32,439 bases of DNA from Veillonellaceae bacterium (GCA_900765165.1 CAAFQR010000014.1:1-32439); one strand, 5' to 3'. Positions 23,028-32,295 are shown, counted from the first letter of the stretch. The notes: generated by a model not told the origin, from the letters alone. Numbers and translations: made by a program.

Positions 23028-23654
23028 ATGAACGTTAATGTAATGACACATCCGTTGATTCAACACAAGGTAACATTGATTCGTAAGGTCGAAACGGGGT
23101 CCAAGGACTTCCGTGAATTGTTGGAAGAAATTACGCTTTTGATGGGGTATGAAATTACCCGCGACTTACCGCTGGAAGAAGTGGAAGTGGAAACTCCGTT
23201 GGTAAAGACGATTGGGAAACAGATTGCCGGCAAAAAGCTTGGCATCGTTCCTATCTTGCGTGCCGGCTTAGGCATGGTAAACGGTTTATTGCAGTTAGTA
23301 CCGAGCGCTAAGGTTGGTCATATCGGCTTGTACCGTGACCCGCAGACCTTGAAACCGGTTGAATACTATTGCAAAATGCCGAGCGATTTGTCCGAACGCC
23401 GCATCATCGTAACCGACCCGATGTTGGCTACCGGTGGTAGCGCTGCCGCTGCGATTACCTTGTTGAAGGAAAAAGGCGCTAAGGACATTCAGTTAATGTG
23501 CTTAGTAGCAGCACCGCAGGGCGTTGAAACGGTTAACCGCGAACATCCGGACGTACGTATTTACGTAGCTGCTTTGGATGAAGACTTGAACGATCACGGT
23601 TACATCTTGCCGGGTCTTGGCGACGCTGGCGACCGTATTTTCGGTACGAAATAG
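23028..23654 (+). CDS. upp: Uracil phosphoribosyltransferase
   Basis: Salvages uracil to UMP with PRPP. The PRPP loop is DPMLATGGSA and the uracil-binding end is YILPGLGDAGDRIFGTK. The 208-residue length fits. AGGAGG precedes the ATG at 23028 with a slightly long spacing; the next in-frame ATG (23043) is too far. It probably shares a transcript with glyA and is followed after 21 nt by the LysR gene. Confidence 0.97.
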   Translation: MNVNVMTHPLIQHKVTLIRKVETGSKDFRELLEEITLLMGYEITRDLPLEEVEVETPLVKTIGKQIAGKKLGIVPILRAGLGMVNGLLQLVPSAKVGHIGLYRDPQTLKPVEYYCKMPSDLSERRIIVTDPMLATGGSAAAAITLLKEKGAKDIQLMCLVAAPQGVETVNREHPDVRIYVAALDEDLNDHGYILPGLGDAGDRIFGTK

Positions 23655-23675
23655 TTATCGGTACACAGGCTGATT

Positions 23676-24578
23676 ATGACGTTAACACAGTTACGCTATG
23701 TCATCGAGGTTGTGTCTTGCGGCACTATTAGTAAAGCCGCCGAAAAGCTATATATTGCCCAGCCTAGTCTTACAGCAGCCATTAAGGAGCTGGAAAACGA
23801 GTTCGGTATTACTATTTTCCAGCGTACCAATAAGGGTGTTATCCTGACGGCGGAAGGCGAGGAGTTCCTCGGATACGCCCGTCAGGTGATCACTCAAATT
23901 CAATTGATGGAAGAACGGTACGGCGATACCACACCGGTGCGCCGTCAGTTTTGTGTGTCTACGCAGCACTATTCCTTTGCGGTGGAAGCCTTTGTGGAGC
24001 TATTGAAGGAATACGGCGGTGACGAGTACGATTTCCGTATTCGGGAAACGCAGACCTATGAAATCATTGAAGATGTGGCTAAACTAAAAAGCGAAGTGGG
24101 TGTGCTGTATCTAAATCGTTTTAACGAAACGGTTATGCACAAGACGTTCCGCGAACACAAGCTGAAGTTTGAGCGGTTATTTATCGCGAAGCCCCATGTG
24201 TTTGTTGGTGCCGGTTCCCCCTTAGCATCGAAGGCTAAGCTTACCTTAGAAGATTTAGAGCCATACCCTCGTTTGTCCTACGAACAGGGTGAGCATAATG
24301 CGTTCTATTTTTCCGAAGAGATTTTAAGCACCTTGGAAAGCCAGAAGGACATTATGGTGTGCGACCGTGCTACGCTCTTTAATCTTTTGATTGGCTTAAA
24401 TGGGTATACCCTTTGTAGCGGCGTGATCAACGAAACGCTAAATGGCAAGAATATTGTAGCGATACCGCTAGACGTCGATGACTACATGGAAATTGGATAT
24501 ATTACGCATAAGCAGACGGTGCCAGGGTATTTTGGCGCTAAATATATTGAATTTCTCAAGAAGTTTACAACTGTATAA
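23676..24578 (+). CDS. LysR-family transcriptional regulator
   Basis: A 300-residue LTTR: an N-terminal winged helix (MTLTQLRYVIEVVSCGTISKAA, then LYIAQPSLTAAIKELE, FQRTNKGVILT) over residues 1-60, and a periplasmic-binding-protein-like effector domain from about 90. The ligand is not readable. It sits directly upstream of, and on the same strand as, a methionine-synthase-like gene, so control of that gene is a reasonable inference. It has only a weak binding site (CACAGGCTG) and may be translated at low level. A terminator separates it from the next gene. Confidence 0.9.
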   Translation: MTLTQLRYVIEVVSCGTISKAAEKLYIAQPSLTAAIKELENEFGITIFQRTNKGVILTAEGEEFLGYARQVITQIQLMEERYGDTTPVRRQFCVSTQHYSFAVEAFVELLKEYGGDEYDFRIRETQTYEIIEDVAKLKSEVGVLYLNRFNETVMHKTFREHKLKFERLFIAKPHVFVGAGSPLASKAKLTLEDLEPYPRLSYEQGEHNAFYFSEEILSTLESQKDIMVCDRATLFNLLIGLNGYTLCSGVINETLNGKNIVAIPLDVDDYMEIGYITHKQTVPGYFGAKYIEFLKKFTTV

Positions 24579-24607
24579 GCATTGGCCGTCATGGGACGCC
24601 AATTTAT

Positions 24608-24653
24608 AACGAGCATTTGCTATAGTTTAAACCTATGGCAAATGCTCGTTTTT
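24608..24653 (+). terminator. Rho-independent terminator after the LysR gene
   Basis: AACGAGCATTTGC (24608-24620) pairs perfectly with GCAAATGCTCGTT (24638-24650), then further T. Its stem core GCATTTGC/GCAAATGC recurs in hairpin 24733-24760 of the following leader. Confidence 0.88.
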
Positions 24654-24660
24654 ATGTATT

Positions 24661-24688
24661 ATGCAAAAAACTGCATAGCCGCTATAAT
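24661..24688 (+). promoter_or_regulatory. -10 element with an overlapping dyad, upstream of the MetE-like gene
   Basis: ATGCA (24661-24665) and TGCAT (24672-24676) form a dyad 6 nt upstream of a consensus TATAAT (24683-24688). No good -35 is present where the dyad lies, as in promoters that need an activator. The LysR protein encoded just upstream is the obvious candidate; this is inferred. Confidence 0.45.
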
Positions 24689-24704
24689 AACACCATCGAA
24701 AGAT

Positions 24705-24781
24705 TCACTGAAAAGTGACGCGAGAGAAAAAAGGCAAATGAAGGTGAGAGAGCATTTGCCACAGCGTGTGAGAGACGCTGT
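24705..24781 (+). ncRNA. Structured leader of the MetE-like gene: three hairpins, repeated GAGAG
   Basis: Three stem-loops follow in order: TCACT-GAAA-AGTGA (24705-24718, GNRA-type loop); GGCAAATG/CATTTGCC (24733-24760); ACAGCGT/ACGCTGT (24761-24781). The second and third loops both contain GTGAGAG. GAGAG begins at 24722, 24746, 24770 and 24799, the first three exactly 24 nt apart. It does not match the S-box, SAM-II or T-box signatures that I know. A cis-regulatory RNA is inferred. Confidence 0.4.
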
Positions 24782-24828
24782 ATATTTTGAGATAAAAAGA
24801 GAGAGCTTGAGAAAGAAGAGTGATGTTC

Positions 24829-25950
24829 ATGAGCAAACAGAATGGACCGTTTAGATATGATTTCGTTGGTAGTTTTTTACGTCCGGAACGCTTAAAGCAA
24901 GCCCGCGCCGATTATAAAGGCGGCAAGATTGGCGTTGACGAATTGACGGCCGTAGAAAACGATGAAATTACTAAGCTCATTGCGAAGCAGAAGGCTGCCG
25001 GCTACCATGCCATTACGGACGGCGAATTTCGCCGCAGCTATTGGCATCTTGATTTCATGTGGGGCTTCAATGGTATAAAGGAAATCGAACTGGACCATGG
25101 CTACAAATTCCACGGTGAAGAAACGACGCCGGGTTCCATTGAAGTGATTGGTAAAATCAACGGCAAGAATCATCCCTTTGTTGAACATTACAAATTCGTA
25201 AAGCAGTTCGAAGATGAAAATACTATTGCTCGTCAGACCTTGCCCGCACCGGCACAGACCTTGGCTGAATGCTACCGCGAAGATAATGCCATCAAAACCG
25301 CTGCCATTTATCCGAATCCGGAAGATTTGATTCAGGATCTCGCTGCTGCGTATCGTCAGGTTATTAAAGACCTTTACGATGCCGGCTGTCGCAACATTCA
25401 GTTTGACGACTGTACGTGGGGTATGATGTGCGACGACAACTACTGGAAAGCTCGTCAGCGCGACCATTACGTAACGAAGGAAGAAGAAGCAGCGAAGTAC
25501 ATTCGCCTTAACAACCTCGCTATTGATGGCAAGCCGGATGACTTGGTTTTGACCACTCACGTTTGCCGTGGTAACTATCATTCCACCTATGCAAGCTCTG
25601 GTCCGTACGACGACGTAGCGCCGTTCTTGTTCGCTCAGGAACATGCTGACGCGTTCTACTTAGAATTCGATGATGATCGTTCCGGTGGTTTTGAACCGCT
25701 CAAACACGTAGCACCGGGCAAAAAGGTTGTGCTTGGTCTCATTACGACGAAACATGCGCCTCTTGAAAACAAAGACGCTATCATTGCTCGTATCAAAGAA
25801 GCCAGCCAGTACGTACCCCTCGATCGCTTATATTTAAGCCCGCAGTGCGGCTTTGCGTCCTGCGAAATCGGCAACAAATTAACCGACGAAGATCAGTGGG
25901 CTAAGCTGGCACTCGTTAAAGACATTGCCGAAACTGTTTGGGGTAAATAA
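24829..25950 (+). CDS. MetE C-terminal-like methyltransferase (YxjG/YxjH type)
   Basis: A 373-residue protein of the cobalamin-independent methionine synthase catalytic-domain family, without the N-terminal MetE domain. Zinc and homocysteine ligands are visible: TTHVCRGNYHSTY (His and Cys) and LYLSPQCGFAS (Cys), with YLEFDDDRSGGFEPL between. It starts FRYDFVGSFLRPERLKQAR, typical of the group. Such proteins move a methyl group to homocysteine, but the donor is unsettled. The start at 24829 lies 8 nt after AAGAAGAG; upstream in-frame GTG and ATG codons overlap that site. A structured leader and an adjacent LysR gene suggest methionine-related control. Confidence 0.9.
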   Translation: MSKQNGPFRYDFVGSFLRPERLKQARADYKGGKIGVDELTAVENDEITKLIAKQKAAGYHAITDGEFRRSYWHLDFMWGFNGIKEIELDHGYKFHGEETTPGSIEVIGKINGKNHPFVEHYKFVKQFEDENTIARQTLPAPAQTLAECYREDNAIKTAAIYPNPEDLIQDLAAAYRQVIKDLYDAGCRNIQFDDCTWGMMCDDNYWKARQRDHYVTKEEEAAKYIRLNNLAIDGKPDDLVLTTHVCRGNYHSTYASSGPYDDVAPFLFAQEHADAFYLEFDDDRSGGFEPLKHVAPGKKVVLGLITTKHAPLENKDAIIARIKEASQYVPLDRLYLSPQCGFASCEIGNKLTDEDQWAKLALVKDIAETVWGK

Positions 25951-26080
25951 CTCACAACTCACTTCTCTAAAAGCCCTAAACGTTTTACGATACGTTAATC
26001 CTAACTGTTCTTTGAACGTTTGAATGCAAAAACTTTTCCTTACTATAGATTCTTTACCCCTAAATCCATTCCTATATGCC

Positions 26081-26126
26081 AAAAGGAGCTCCACCATCGT
26101 GTGCCGATGGGCGGGGCTCCTTTTGT
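26081..26126. terminator. Bidirectional terminator between converging genes
   Basis: AAAAGGAGC (26081-26089) pairs with GCTCCTTTT (26116-26124), with inner CATCG/CGATG pairing. Both ends carry A/T tracts, serving the MetE-like gene and nadE. The rest of 25951-26177 holds nothing I can call. Confidence 0.85.
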
Positions 26127-26177
26127 GTTATGTTCGTGTCGTAAAGCTACACGTTTTGTTTTGTGAAATAACCGAAT

Positions 26178-28100
26178 TTATTGCTTCAGCAATTCATCCT
26201 TCAATTCATAGTACGCATCGGTGTAGTACGGCGGTACTTGCGACTCGTGAAGGTCGCCACCATAGGCGCGACGGCTTACGACGAGGATAGGCGGTGCCTG
26301 AATGCGTTTCGCAATAGCCATGCCGCTATATAAGCGCCACCACCGTTCAAGATCGGCTACGAAGGTTTCGGCGTCACTGAAGAAGTGGGTAATGGGATGG
26401 GGCAAGCCTAACAGTTCTTCTAAGATGCCATCGCGATACGCGCGAAGAATGTCTTCCGGCGTCTGACGGTTCCACGCTTCGGTGAAGCTGCGGAATAATC
26501 GGTCGTGGTATTCGTACTGCAAGGGGTCGCCTTGGCCTTTCGTAATATCCTGGTCAGCGGATAATTCAGCGCTCGGCACGATGTCGATAGTGCCCATAGG
26601 AATTACTTCGCGATCGTAGACCACGTCATTTAAGTAGCGCGCCAAGTCGTACACCTGGTATTTCCAAAGGTCGCCTGTAGCGGCGAGGAAACCGGCCAAA
26701 TCACCATACAAGGTAGCGTAGCCAACGGAGAATTCCGTTTTATTGCCGTTACAGGTAAACGCAGCGCCTAAGGAAGCGGCCAAACCGGCCAAGACACGAG
26801 CCGAACGGTCACGAGCTTGAATATTTTCTTTTACGAAGGACGATACTGTCGGTTCGATTTTTTCGTCCCCAACGGTAAACACCGTGTGTTCGAATTGATC
26901 GACCGTCAAATTGATGCTGTCTTCAATAGGGCAAATGGTGTACGGACAGCCAAGGTTCTTAGCCAACTGGGCAGCTAAATCCTTCGTCTGGTCTGAGTTA
27001 AAGCGGCTCGGCATGTTTACGAGGTACACATTGCGTGGACCTAAAATATGAGCATAGAGCGCGGCGTTAACAGCGGAGTCGATGCCGCCGGACACGCCAA
27101 TGACGACTTTATCTAAATGGCACTGACGCAAGAAGCGATTAAGGCCAAAGTAGAGGGCGTGGAATATCTGTTCCGTTTCGGATTTTACAGCCGGCGGTTC
27201 CTGATCGTCCGGTGCGATAGCGTACGGCCCGTTGCCTTCTTTTTTGAGCTGTACCGGGCGTACCGTTGCTTCGTAAGCAGGAATGCTCATAGCCACGGTA
27301 CCGTCTGGATTATACACCGTAGACTGGCCGTCGAAGGTACAAATGGACTTGCCGTTATTCTGCAAACTTACAGCGTTTACGTACACCATCGGCGTCTGCA
27401 ATTCCTTCGCTTTCGCGCCGAATTGGCGATGACGGCGTTCATTTTTGCCCAGCGTAAAGGGGGACGCGGAAATGTTGATATACGCATCGATGTGTTGTCC
27501 TTGACGGTCCGCGGTGCGGCGAATGCAGTCCGCCGGCGACAGGCTGTAATTGTCTTCCCAGCTATCTTCGCAGATAAGGGGCGCAACGGTAATGTCCCCT
27601 AAATCCTTAAAGTTAAACGTAATGGGACCCAACAAATCATCGGCGCGACCGTTCAGTTCCTGTGCTAACACAGGTAAGCTGATGAAATAACGATCCTCAT
27701 CGAAGAATCGGTAATTCGGGTTCAGTGTCTTTACCGTAAAGTCATAGGGCGACTCTTCAGCCGATAGCGCTTTGCCATGCTGAGCTGCGAAGAGGGCGTT
27801 CATTTTACGGCGACGACCATCGTAACCAATGCGGTCCGTATCTACGCCGACATTGCCGAAGATAACCGCCATTTCGTCGGTAGCGGCGATAATCTCTTCA
27901 CCACATCGCACGCATTCATCGACGAAGGCCGGCTGGTCCCACAGGTCACCGATAAGATACCCGCTGAGGGACAATTCAGGGAACACCAAAATGTGAAGGC
28001 GCAGCGCTTTGCCGTACGCCATGGCTTGCAAAATGGCTTCCTTGTTTTTACGCGGGTTGCCAGGGGTTATTTCAATTTGACCTAATCCAATACGTAACAT
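26178..28100 (-). CDS. nadE: Glutamine-dependent NAD+ synthetase
   Basis: Last step of NAD synthesis, amidating nicotinate adenine dinucleotide with ammonia released from glutamine. The N-terminal nitrilase domain has the E-K-C triad: E42 (VFPELSLSGY), K124 (KTLNPNYRFFDEDRYF) and C177 (LICEDSW). The C-terminal synthetase has the ATP P-loop GVSGGIDSAVNAAL and GNKTEFSVGYATLYGDLAGF. 640 residues is right for the fused form. Its start lies 6 nt after the MFS gene stop with AAAGGAGC upstream, so the two are one operon. Confidence 0.95.
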   Translation of the reverse strand: MLRIGLGQIEITPGNPRKNKEAILQAMAYGKALRLHILVFPELSLSGYLIGDLWDQPAFVDECVRCGEEIIAATDEMAVIFGNVGVDTDRIGYDGRRRKMNALFAAQHGKALSAEESPYDFTVKTLNPNYRFFDEDRYFISLPVLAQELNGRADDLLGPITFNFKDLGDITVAPLICEDSWEDNYSLSPADCIRRTADRQGQHIDAYINISASPFTLGKNERRHRQFGAKAKELQTPMVYVNAVSLQNNGKSICTFDGQSTVYNPDGTVAMSIPAYEATVRPVQLKKEGNGPYAIAPDDQEPPAVKSETEQIFHALYFGLNRFLRQCHLDKVVIGVSGGIDSAVNAALYAHILGPRNVYLVNMPSRFNSDQTKDLAAQLAKNLGCPYTICPIEDSINLTVDQFEHTVFTVGDEKIEPTVSSFVKENIQARDRSARVLAGLAASLGAAFTCNGNKTEFSVGYATLYGDLAGFLAATGDLWKYQVYDLARYLNDVVYDREVIPMGTIDIVPSAELSADQDITKGQGDPLQYEYHDRLFRSFTEAWNRQTPEDILRAYRDGILEELLGLPHPITHFFSDAETFVADLERWWRLYSGMAIAKRIQAPPILVVSRRAYGGDLHESQVPPYYTDAYYELKDELLKQ

Positions 28101-28106
28101 AAGTGA

Positions 28107-29306
28107 TTATGCTCCTTTCCGGGCAGGGACGGTCTGCTTCGGCGTTGCCGTAACGGTCGAAACGGGCACATCTTTGATGAGAAAACTGAAGATAAGAGAG
28201 ACAACACAAACGATGTCGAGCACAGTCAGCGCCTGCTGTACGCCATAGGAATCGGCGAGTTTACCAACTAAGGGCGCTACAATGCCGCCTAAGGTAATGC
28301 CAAGGCCTAAGGTAATACCGGACGCAAAGCCGATGCTCTTCGACAAATACTGCTGGCCTAACACGACGATGGGACTGTACTGGGCGAATACGCCGAAAGC
28401 CAACGGCACGAGGAGTGCCATGGACAGCCAGTACGAATCGCTGTGGGTGAAGAGAATCATGATGGGCACTAAGAGGATGTAACAAATGCGAATCACCTTC
28501 ACGAAACCTAGTTTGTCTGCCAGGATGCCGCCTAAGAGCGTCACTACAACGCCGCAGAAGAAGAACAGCGACAACGCAAAGTTGCCTGTAGCGGTGCTTT
28601 GCATAAGATGAGAAATCCAGTAAATGGGGATAAACGTGTTAAGGACGGCGAAGTTGATGGACCGGCCGGCGATGATGACAAAGAGCAGACCAAACTTCTT
28701 CCAATCGTTGTGGCCTTCTTCGAGGGCCACCTTTTTGATTCGTTCGCCTTGGAACTTATAAGGCTTGGCGATTAAATAGAACAGCGCCAGTGCCGTGTTG
28801 ATAATGCCGAACACGATAAGGGCGTGTGGGCCCCAGATATAGGCGCCACCGGCCAGGATTGGGCCGACAGCAAAGCCACCGTTACCGCCGACGGAGAAGA
28901 GCCCCATGGCGCGGCCCTTGTGCTCCGGCGAAATGTTATTGACCCATCGCGCCGCTTCGGGGTGGAAAATGGCAGATCCTAAACCGGCTAAAATAGAGAA
29001 TAGAATAAGCCCCGCATAGGAATTGACGAAGCCTAAACCGGAAATGCTGATGCCGCACATGAAAATCCCAAAGGGAATGAAAATCCAGAAGGATTTTTTA
29101 TCGGCTAAGTAGCCGAAGAACGGTTGTGCTACGGAAGCTAAGGCCGTGTTGAAGAACATAATGGCCGCAGCTTGCTCGTAGCTTAAGCCATAGGTAGTGA
29201 TAAACAGCGGCAAAAGGGCAGCTAAAGAGCCTTGCGCTGTATCAGTTGCTAAATGGCACAGTGACGGAAAAAACGTCTGTAGCCGCGGATATTTGTTTAA
29301 ATCCAT
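28107..29306 (-). CDS. MFS transporter, fosmidomycin-resistance-like
   Basis: A 399-residue, 12-helix major facilitator. HLATDTAQGSLAALLPLF in helix 1 and GLGSAIFHPEAARWV in helix 4 are typical of the FSR (fosmidomycin resistance) subgroup. Natural substrates of these exporters are generally unknown. It is the first gene of the operon with nadE; a link to NAD precursors is possible but not supported by the protein itself. The start follows GGGGGATT. Confidence 0.85.
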   Translation of the reverse strand: MDLNKYPRLQTFFPSLCHLATDTAQGSLAALLPLFITTYGLSYEQAAAIMFFNTALASVAQPFFGYLADKKSFWIFIPFGIFMCGISISGLGFVNSYAGLILFSILAGLGSAIFHPEAARWVNNISPEHKGRAMGLFSVGGNGGFAVGPILAGGAYIWGPHALIVFGIINTALALFYLIAKPYKFQGERIKKVALEEGHNDWKKFGLLFVIIAGRSINFAVLNTFIPIYWISHLMQSTATGNFALSLFFFCGVVVTLLGGILADKLGFVKVIRICYILLVPIMILFTHSDSYWLSMALLVPLAFGVFAQYSPIVVLGQQYLSKSIGFASGITLGLGITLGGIVAPLVGKLADSYGVQQALTVLDIVCVVSLIFSFLIKDVPVSTVTATPKQTVPARKGA

Positions 29307-29389
29307 GTGAATCCCCCTTGTGTCCCGGACAAGTTAACTAGTGCGTCGGTCATAGGCGAACATCGTCACGGCCGAATTGTAAAATACTT

Positions 29390-29417
29390 ATAATAATTGT
29401 ATCAAAAATAGGTACAA
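29390..29417 (-). promoter_or_regulatory. Probable promoter of the MFS-nadE operon
   Basis: On the minus strand TTGTAC (29417-29412), a 16-nt spacer and TATTAT (29395-29390), about 80 nt before the MFS start. Confidence 0.45.
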
Positions 29418-29441
29418 TGCGTAAATAAAAAATCATGACTG

Positions 29442-29470
29442 ATGACGTCACGCGCTACAGGTGCTATAAT
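29442..29470 (+). promoter_or_regulatory. Promoter of the radical SAM operon with an overlapping palindrome
   Basis: ATGACG (29442-29447), a 17-nt spacer and consensus TATAAT (29465-29470). The perfect palindrome TGACGTCA (29444-29451) covers the -35, a plausible operator. The leader also has a small hairpin CATCGC/GCGATG. Confidence 0.5.
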
Positions 29471-29540
29471 AGTAAGGTATTTAGCCGGTGGGCATCGCTT
29501 TGGGCGATGACTCATTCGATGAAGGTGAATTGAGGTCTCC

Positions 29541-31310
29541 ATGAAAACTGTTTTAACGACGTTAAACTCTAAATTCATACATTCGTCTCTCGCGCTCAGG
29601 TATCTGCGCGCCTATGGACGAGCACACGAACAGGCATATGACATAGTGGAATACACTATTAATATGCCTATTTTGGATATCGTTTCCGACTTAACGGCGC
29701 ACGACGCCGATGTGATTGGCTTCGCGTGCTACATTTGGAATATCGACATGACGCTTCACGTAGCGCAGATGGTGAAATCAGTAGCCCCCAAGACACGTAT
29801 CGTCTTAGGTGGTCCCGAAGTGTCGTACACCGCCCGGGATATTTTAGCCAAGAATCCCTTTGTGGACGCTATTGTCCAAGGCGAAGGGGAAGAAGCCTTT
29901 ACCGCTTATACAACGCGTCTTAGCGTCGGCGGCGATATGCTAGCTCCGGTTATCCCCGGGATTTTAGGCCGCAACGCTGACGGTTCCATTGGCGGCTCTG
30001 ACGAAGTGGTCGAAGTCAAGGATTTAAACACCATTCCGTTCCCGTACGACGAAGCAGACATGGCCGATTTGGAACATAAGATTATGTATTATGAATCGTC
30101 CCGCGGTTGTCCCTTCTCTTGTAGCTATTGCTTGTCCGGCAATCGGAACACGGTGCGCTTCTTTGACACGGAACGAACCCTTAGCGAGCTGAAATGGTTT
30201 GTCGACCACGGCGTTAAGCAGGTTAAATTTGTAGACCGCACCTTCAACTGTGCGCCTCACCATCATATGCCGCTCATTCAGTGGATTCACGATAACGGCG
30301 GCCACACGAATTTCCACATGGAAATGGAAGCAGTGCTCTTACGAGACCAGGAAGTAGAGCTCCTCAGCACAGCACCGAAGGGGCGCATGCAAATCGAAGT
30401 AGGCGTTCAGAGCACCCACGAACCGACGCTAAAAGCCATCCATCGTCATAATGATTGGGACCATATTCAAAAGGTCATTAAGCCCATTATCGCAGCAGGC
30501 CGTACCCACGTGCACATGGACCTTATCGTAGGACTTCCCCATGAAGACTACGAAACCTTCAGTAAATCCTTCAACGATTTATTTACCTTGCAGCCTCATG
30601 CGCTCCAAATTGGTTTTCTGAAATTACTGCGCGGCTCCGGACTTACCATTGACAGTGAAGAGTATGATTACATCGCCGATCCGAAGGCACCGTACGAAGT
30701 GCTGCAAAGCCATGTGCTACCGTACGAAAAGGTGCGTTTCCTCAAGCACTTTGAAGATGTGTTTGAACGTTTCTATAACAGCGAACGACTGCGTACCGTC
30801 TTCGGCTATGTAGGCAAGAAGCTGATGAATGAAACGCCTGGTGCGTTCGCTTACTTTGAAGCGATGACGCAGGCTTGGCTTGCCGAAGGTTTACACAAAC
30901 GCCAATTAGGCGACCGGGAACAGCTTGGGTTCTTGTATCGGTTCTTCCAGAGTCAAGGAGATGCATTGGCTATGGAACTGTTGGCGTATGATTGCTTAGT
31001 CGGCTACGGCGGCAAGGTGCGTGGCGACGAATTAGGCTTGCCGCAACCGACAAAGGCGGAGTTCAGAGCAGCCGAAGCGTTCTGGCGTAACGAAGAAGTG
31101 GTACAGCAGTACATACCGACGTATCATTTCAAAGAATGGCGCACTTTACGTAAGGAATACGCCCAATGCGATTTGACCGTAGAAGCGGCCCGCTATATTG
31201 GCGCCGAAGGCATCCCTGAAGTTACCAGCAAGGGGAAATTGCCCGTTATAATCGATGTGAAGGGGCGCCGCAAGCCCTTTGTACGACCGGAGGTGATAGA
31301 CGGTGAGTGA
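29541..31310 (+). CDS. B12-binding-domain radical SAM protein (DUF4080 type)
   Basis: A 589-residue protein with an N-terminal cobalamin-binding-like Rossmann domain (residues ~1-140: DVIGFACYIWNI, VLGGPEVSY, IVQGEGEEAF), a radical SAM core with the cluster motif C-X3-C-X2-C in SSRGCPFSCSYCLSG, and a C-terminal DUF4080-like part. The family is widespread in anaerobes and its reaction is not established. The classic DXHXXG cobalamin motif is not evident, so B12 may not be bound. TGAGGT precedes the ATG. Its end overlaps the next gene by 8 nt. Confidence 0.88.
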   Translation: MKTVLTTLNSKFIHSSLALRYLRAYGRAHEQAYDIVEYTINMPILDIVSDLTAHDADVIGFACYIWNIDMTLHVAQMVKSVAPKTRIVLGGPEVSYTARDILAKNPFVDAIVQGEGEEAFTAYTTRLSVGGDMLAPVIPGILGRNADGSIGGSDEVVEVKDLNTIPFPYDEADMADLEHKIMYYESSRGCPFSCSYCLSGNRNTVRFFDTERTLSELKWFVDHGVKQVKFVDRTFNCAPHHHMPLIQWIHDNGGHTNFHMEMEAVLLRDQEVELLSTAPKGRMQIEVGVQSTHEPTLKAIHRHNDWDHIQKVIKPIIAAGRTHVHMDLIVGLPHEDYETFSKSFNDLFTLQPHALQIGFLKLLRGSGLTIDSEEYDYIADPKAPYEVLQSHVLPYEKVRFLKHFEDVFERFYNSERLRTVFGYVGKKLMNETPGAFAYFEAMTQAWLAEGLHKRQLGDREQLGFLYRFFQSQGDALAMELLAYDCLVGYGGKVRGDELGLPQPTKAEFRAAEAFWRNEEVVQQYIPTYHFKEWRTLRKEYAQCDLTVEAARYIGAEGIPEVTSKGKLPVIIDVKGRRKPFVRPEVIDGE

Positions 31311-32295
31311 TACAACAAAACCAAAGCGATACCGGACTATCGCTAACTTTTACAAGGAACGGTACGGCGAAAAGGTGTACAAGTTACCGGTAGCCTTGCC
31401 GTTGACTTGTCCAAATCGTGACGGCTCTGCCGGCGTTGGGGGCTGCGTATTCTGCGGTGAAATTGGTGCTGGCTACGAAAATTTGCCTGCATCCATGACG
31501 GTGCAGGAACAGCTGCGAAAGAACATTGAACACATTGCGCCGAAGTATAAGGCGTATAAATACATTCCCTATTACCAGAATTTCAGTAACACGTACTTAG
31601 AGCCAGATCGTTTCCGAGAATACATGGAAGCAGGCTGCATCGATACGACGGTAGGCTTGGCCATTGCCACGCGGCCGGACTGCATTAACGACACGTATCT
31701 GGAAATTCTGGCAAAAATTAAAGAAAAATACGGCGTCGACATTTACTTGGAATACGGCTTGCAGTCGGTTAACTACCATACGCTAGAGAAGATTAACCGC
31801 GGCCATGGGCTGGCGGAATTTATTGATGCAGTGCTGTGCACGAAGCGTTACGGCTTTGACGTGTGTGCCCATATGATATTGAACTTGCCGTGGGACACGG
31901 AAGATGACGCCTTTGAAGGGGCCCGTATTCTGTCGTCGCTCGGCATTGAACAGGTGAAGCTCCACGCCTTGTACATTGTGAAGAACACGAAAATGGCACA
32001 GTGGTACGAGGCTGGCGATATATCCCTAATTGATGCGGATGCGTATATTGACCGCGTTATTGGCTTTGTGCGGCGATTGCATCCGGACACGGTGCTACAG
32101 CGCCTCGTAGGGCGCGCGCCGGAGACGAATACGCTCTTCACCAACTGGTCTATGGGCTGGTGGCGCATTCAAGAGGAAATTGACCGTCGCATGGAAGAAG
32201 GCGACTACCATCAAGGCGATTTGTGCGATTATTTGAACGGACGGGCGGTACGGAAATTCACAGGTTGTACCGCTAACAGAGGAGGCAGGTTATGA
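31303..32295 (+). CDS. TIGR01212-family radical SAM protein (YhcC-like)
   Basis: A 330-residue radical SAM protein. Cys residues in LTCPNRDGSAGVGGCVFCG have the long spacing typical of the YhcC family, where the core motif begins C-PNRDG and ends C-X2-C. YIPYYQNFSNTY and the YGLQS strand are family features. The function is unassigned. The start is a GTG seven bases after GGAGGTGA, overlapping the end of the DUF4080-type gene; the stop overlaps the next start as ATGA. Three coupled genes suggest a shared role. Confidence 0.9.
   Translation: MSDTTKPKRYRTIANFYKERYGEKVYKLPVALPLTCPNRDGSAGVGGCVFCGEIGAGYENLPASMTVQEQLRKNIEHIAPKYKAYKYIPYYQNFSNTYLEPDRFREYMEAGCIDTTVGLAIATRPDCINDTYLEILAKIKEKYGVDIYLEYGLQSVNYHTLEKINRGHGLAEFIDAVLCTKRYGFDVCAHMILNLPWDTEDDAFEGARILSSLGIEQVKLHALYIVKNTKMAQWYEAGDISLIDADAYIDRVIGFVRRLHPDTVLQRLVGRAPETNTLFTNWSMGWWRIQEEIDRRMEEGDYHQGDLCDYLNGRAVRKFTGCTANRGGRL

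Noticed and set aside
24689..24828. SAM-I (S-box), SAM-II or T-box element before the MetE-like gene
   Set aside because: The conserved cores of these classes are absent; the hairpins are reported as an unclassified leader instead.
27117..27602. Plus-strand 161-codon frame inside nadE
   Set aside because: Antisense shadow of a well-supported gene, with no binding site or recognisable domain.
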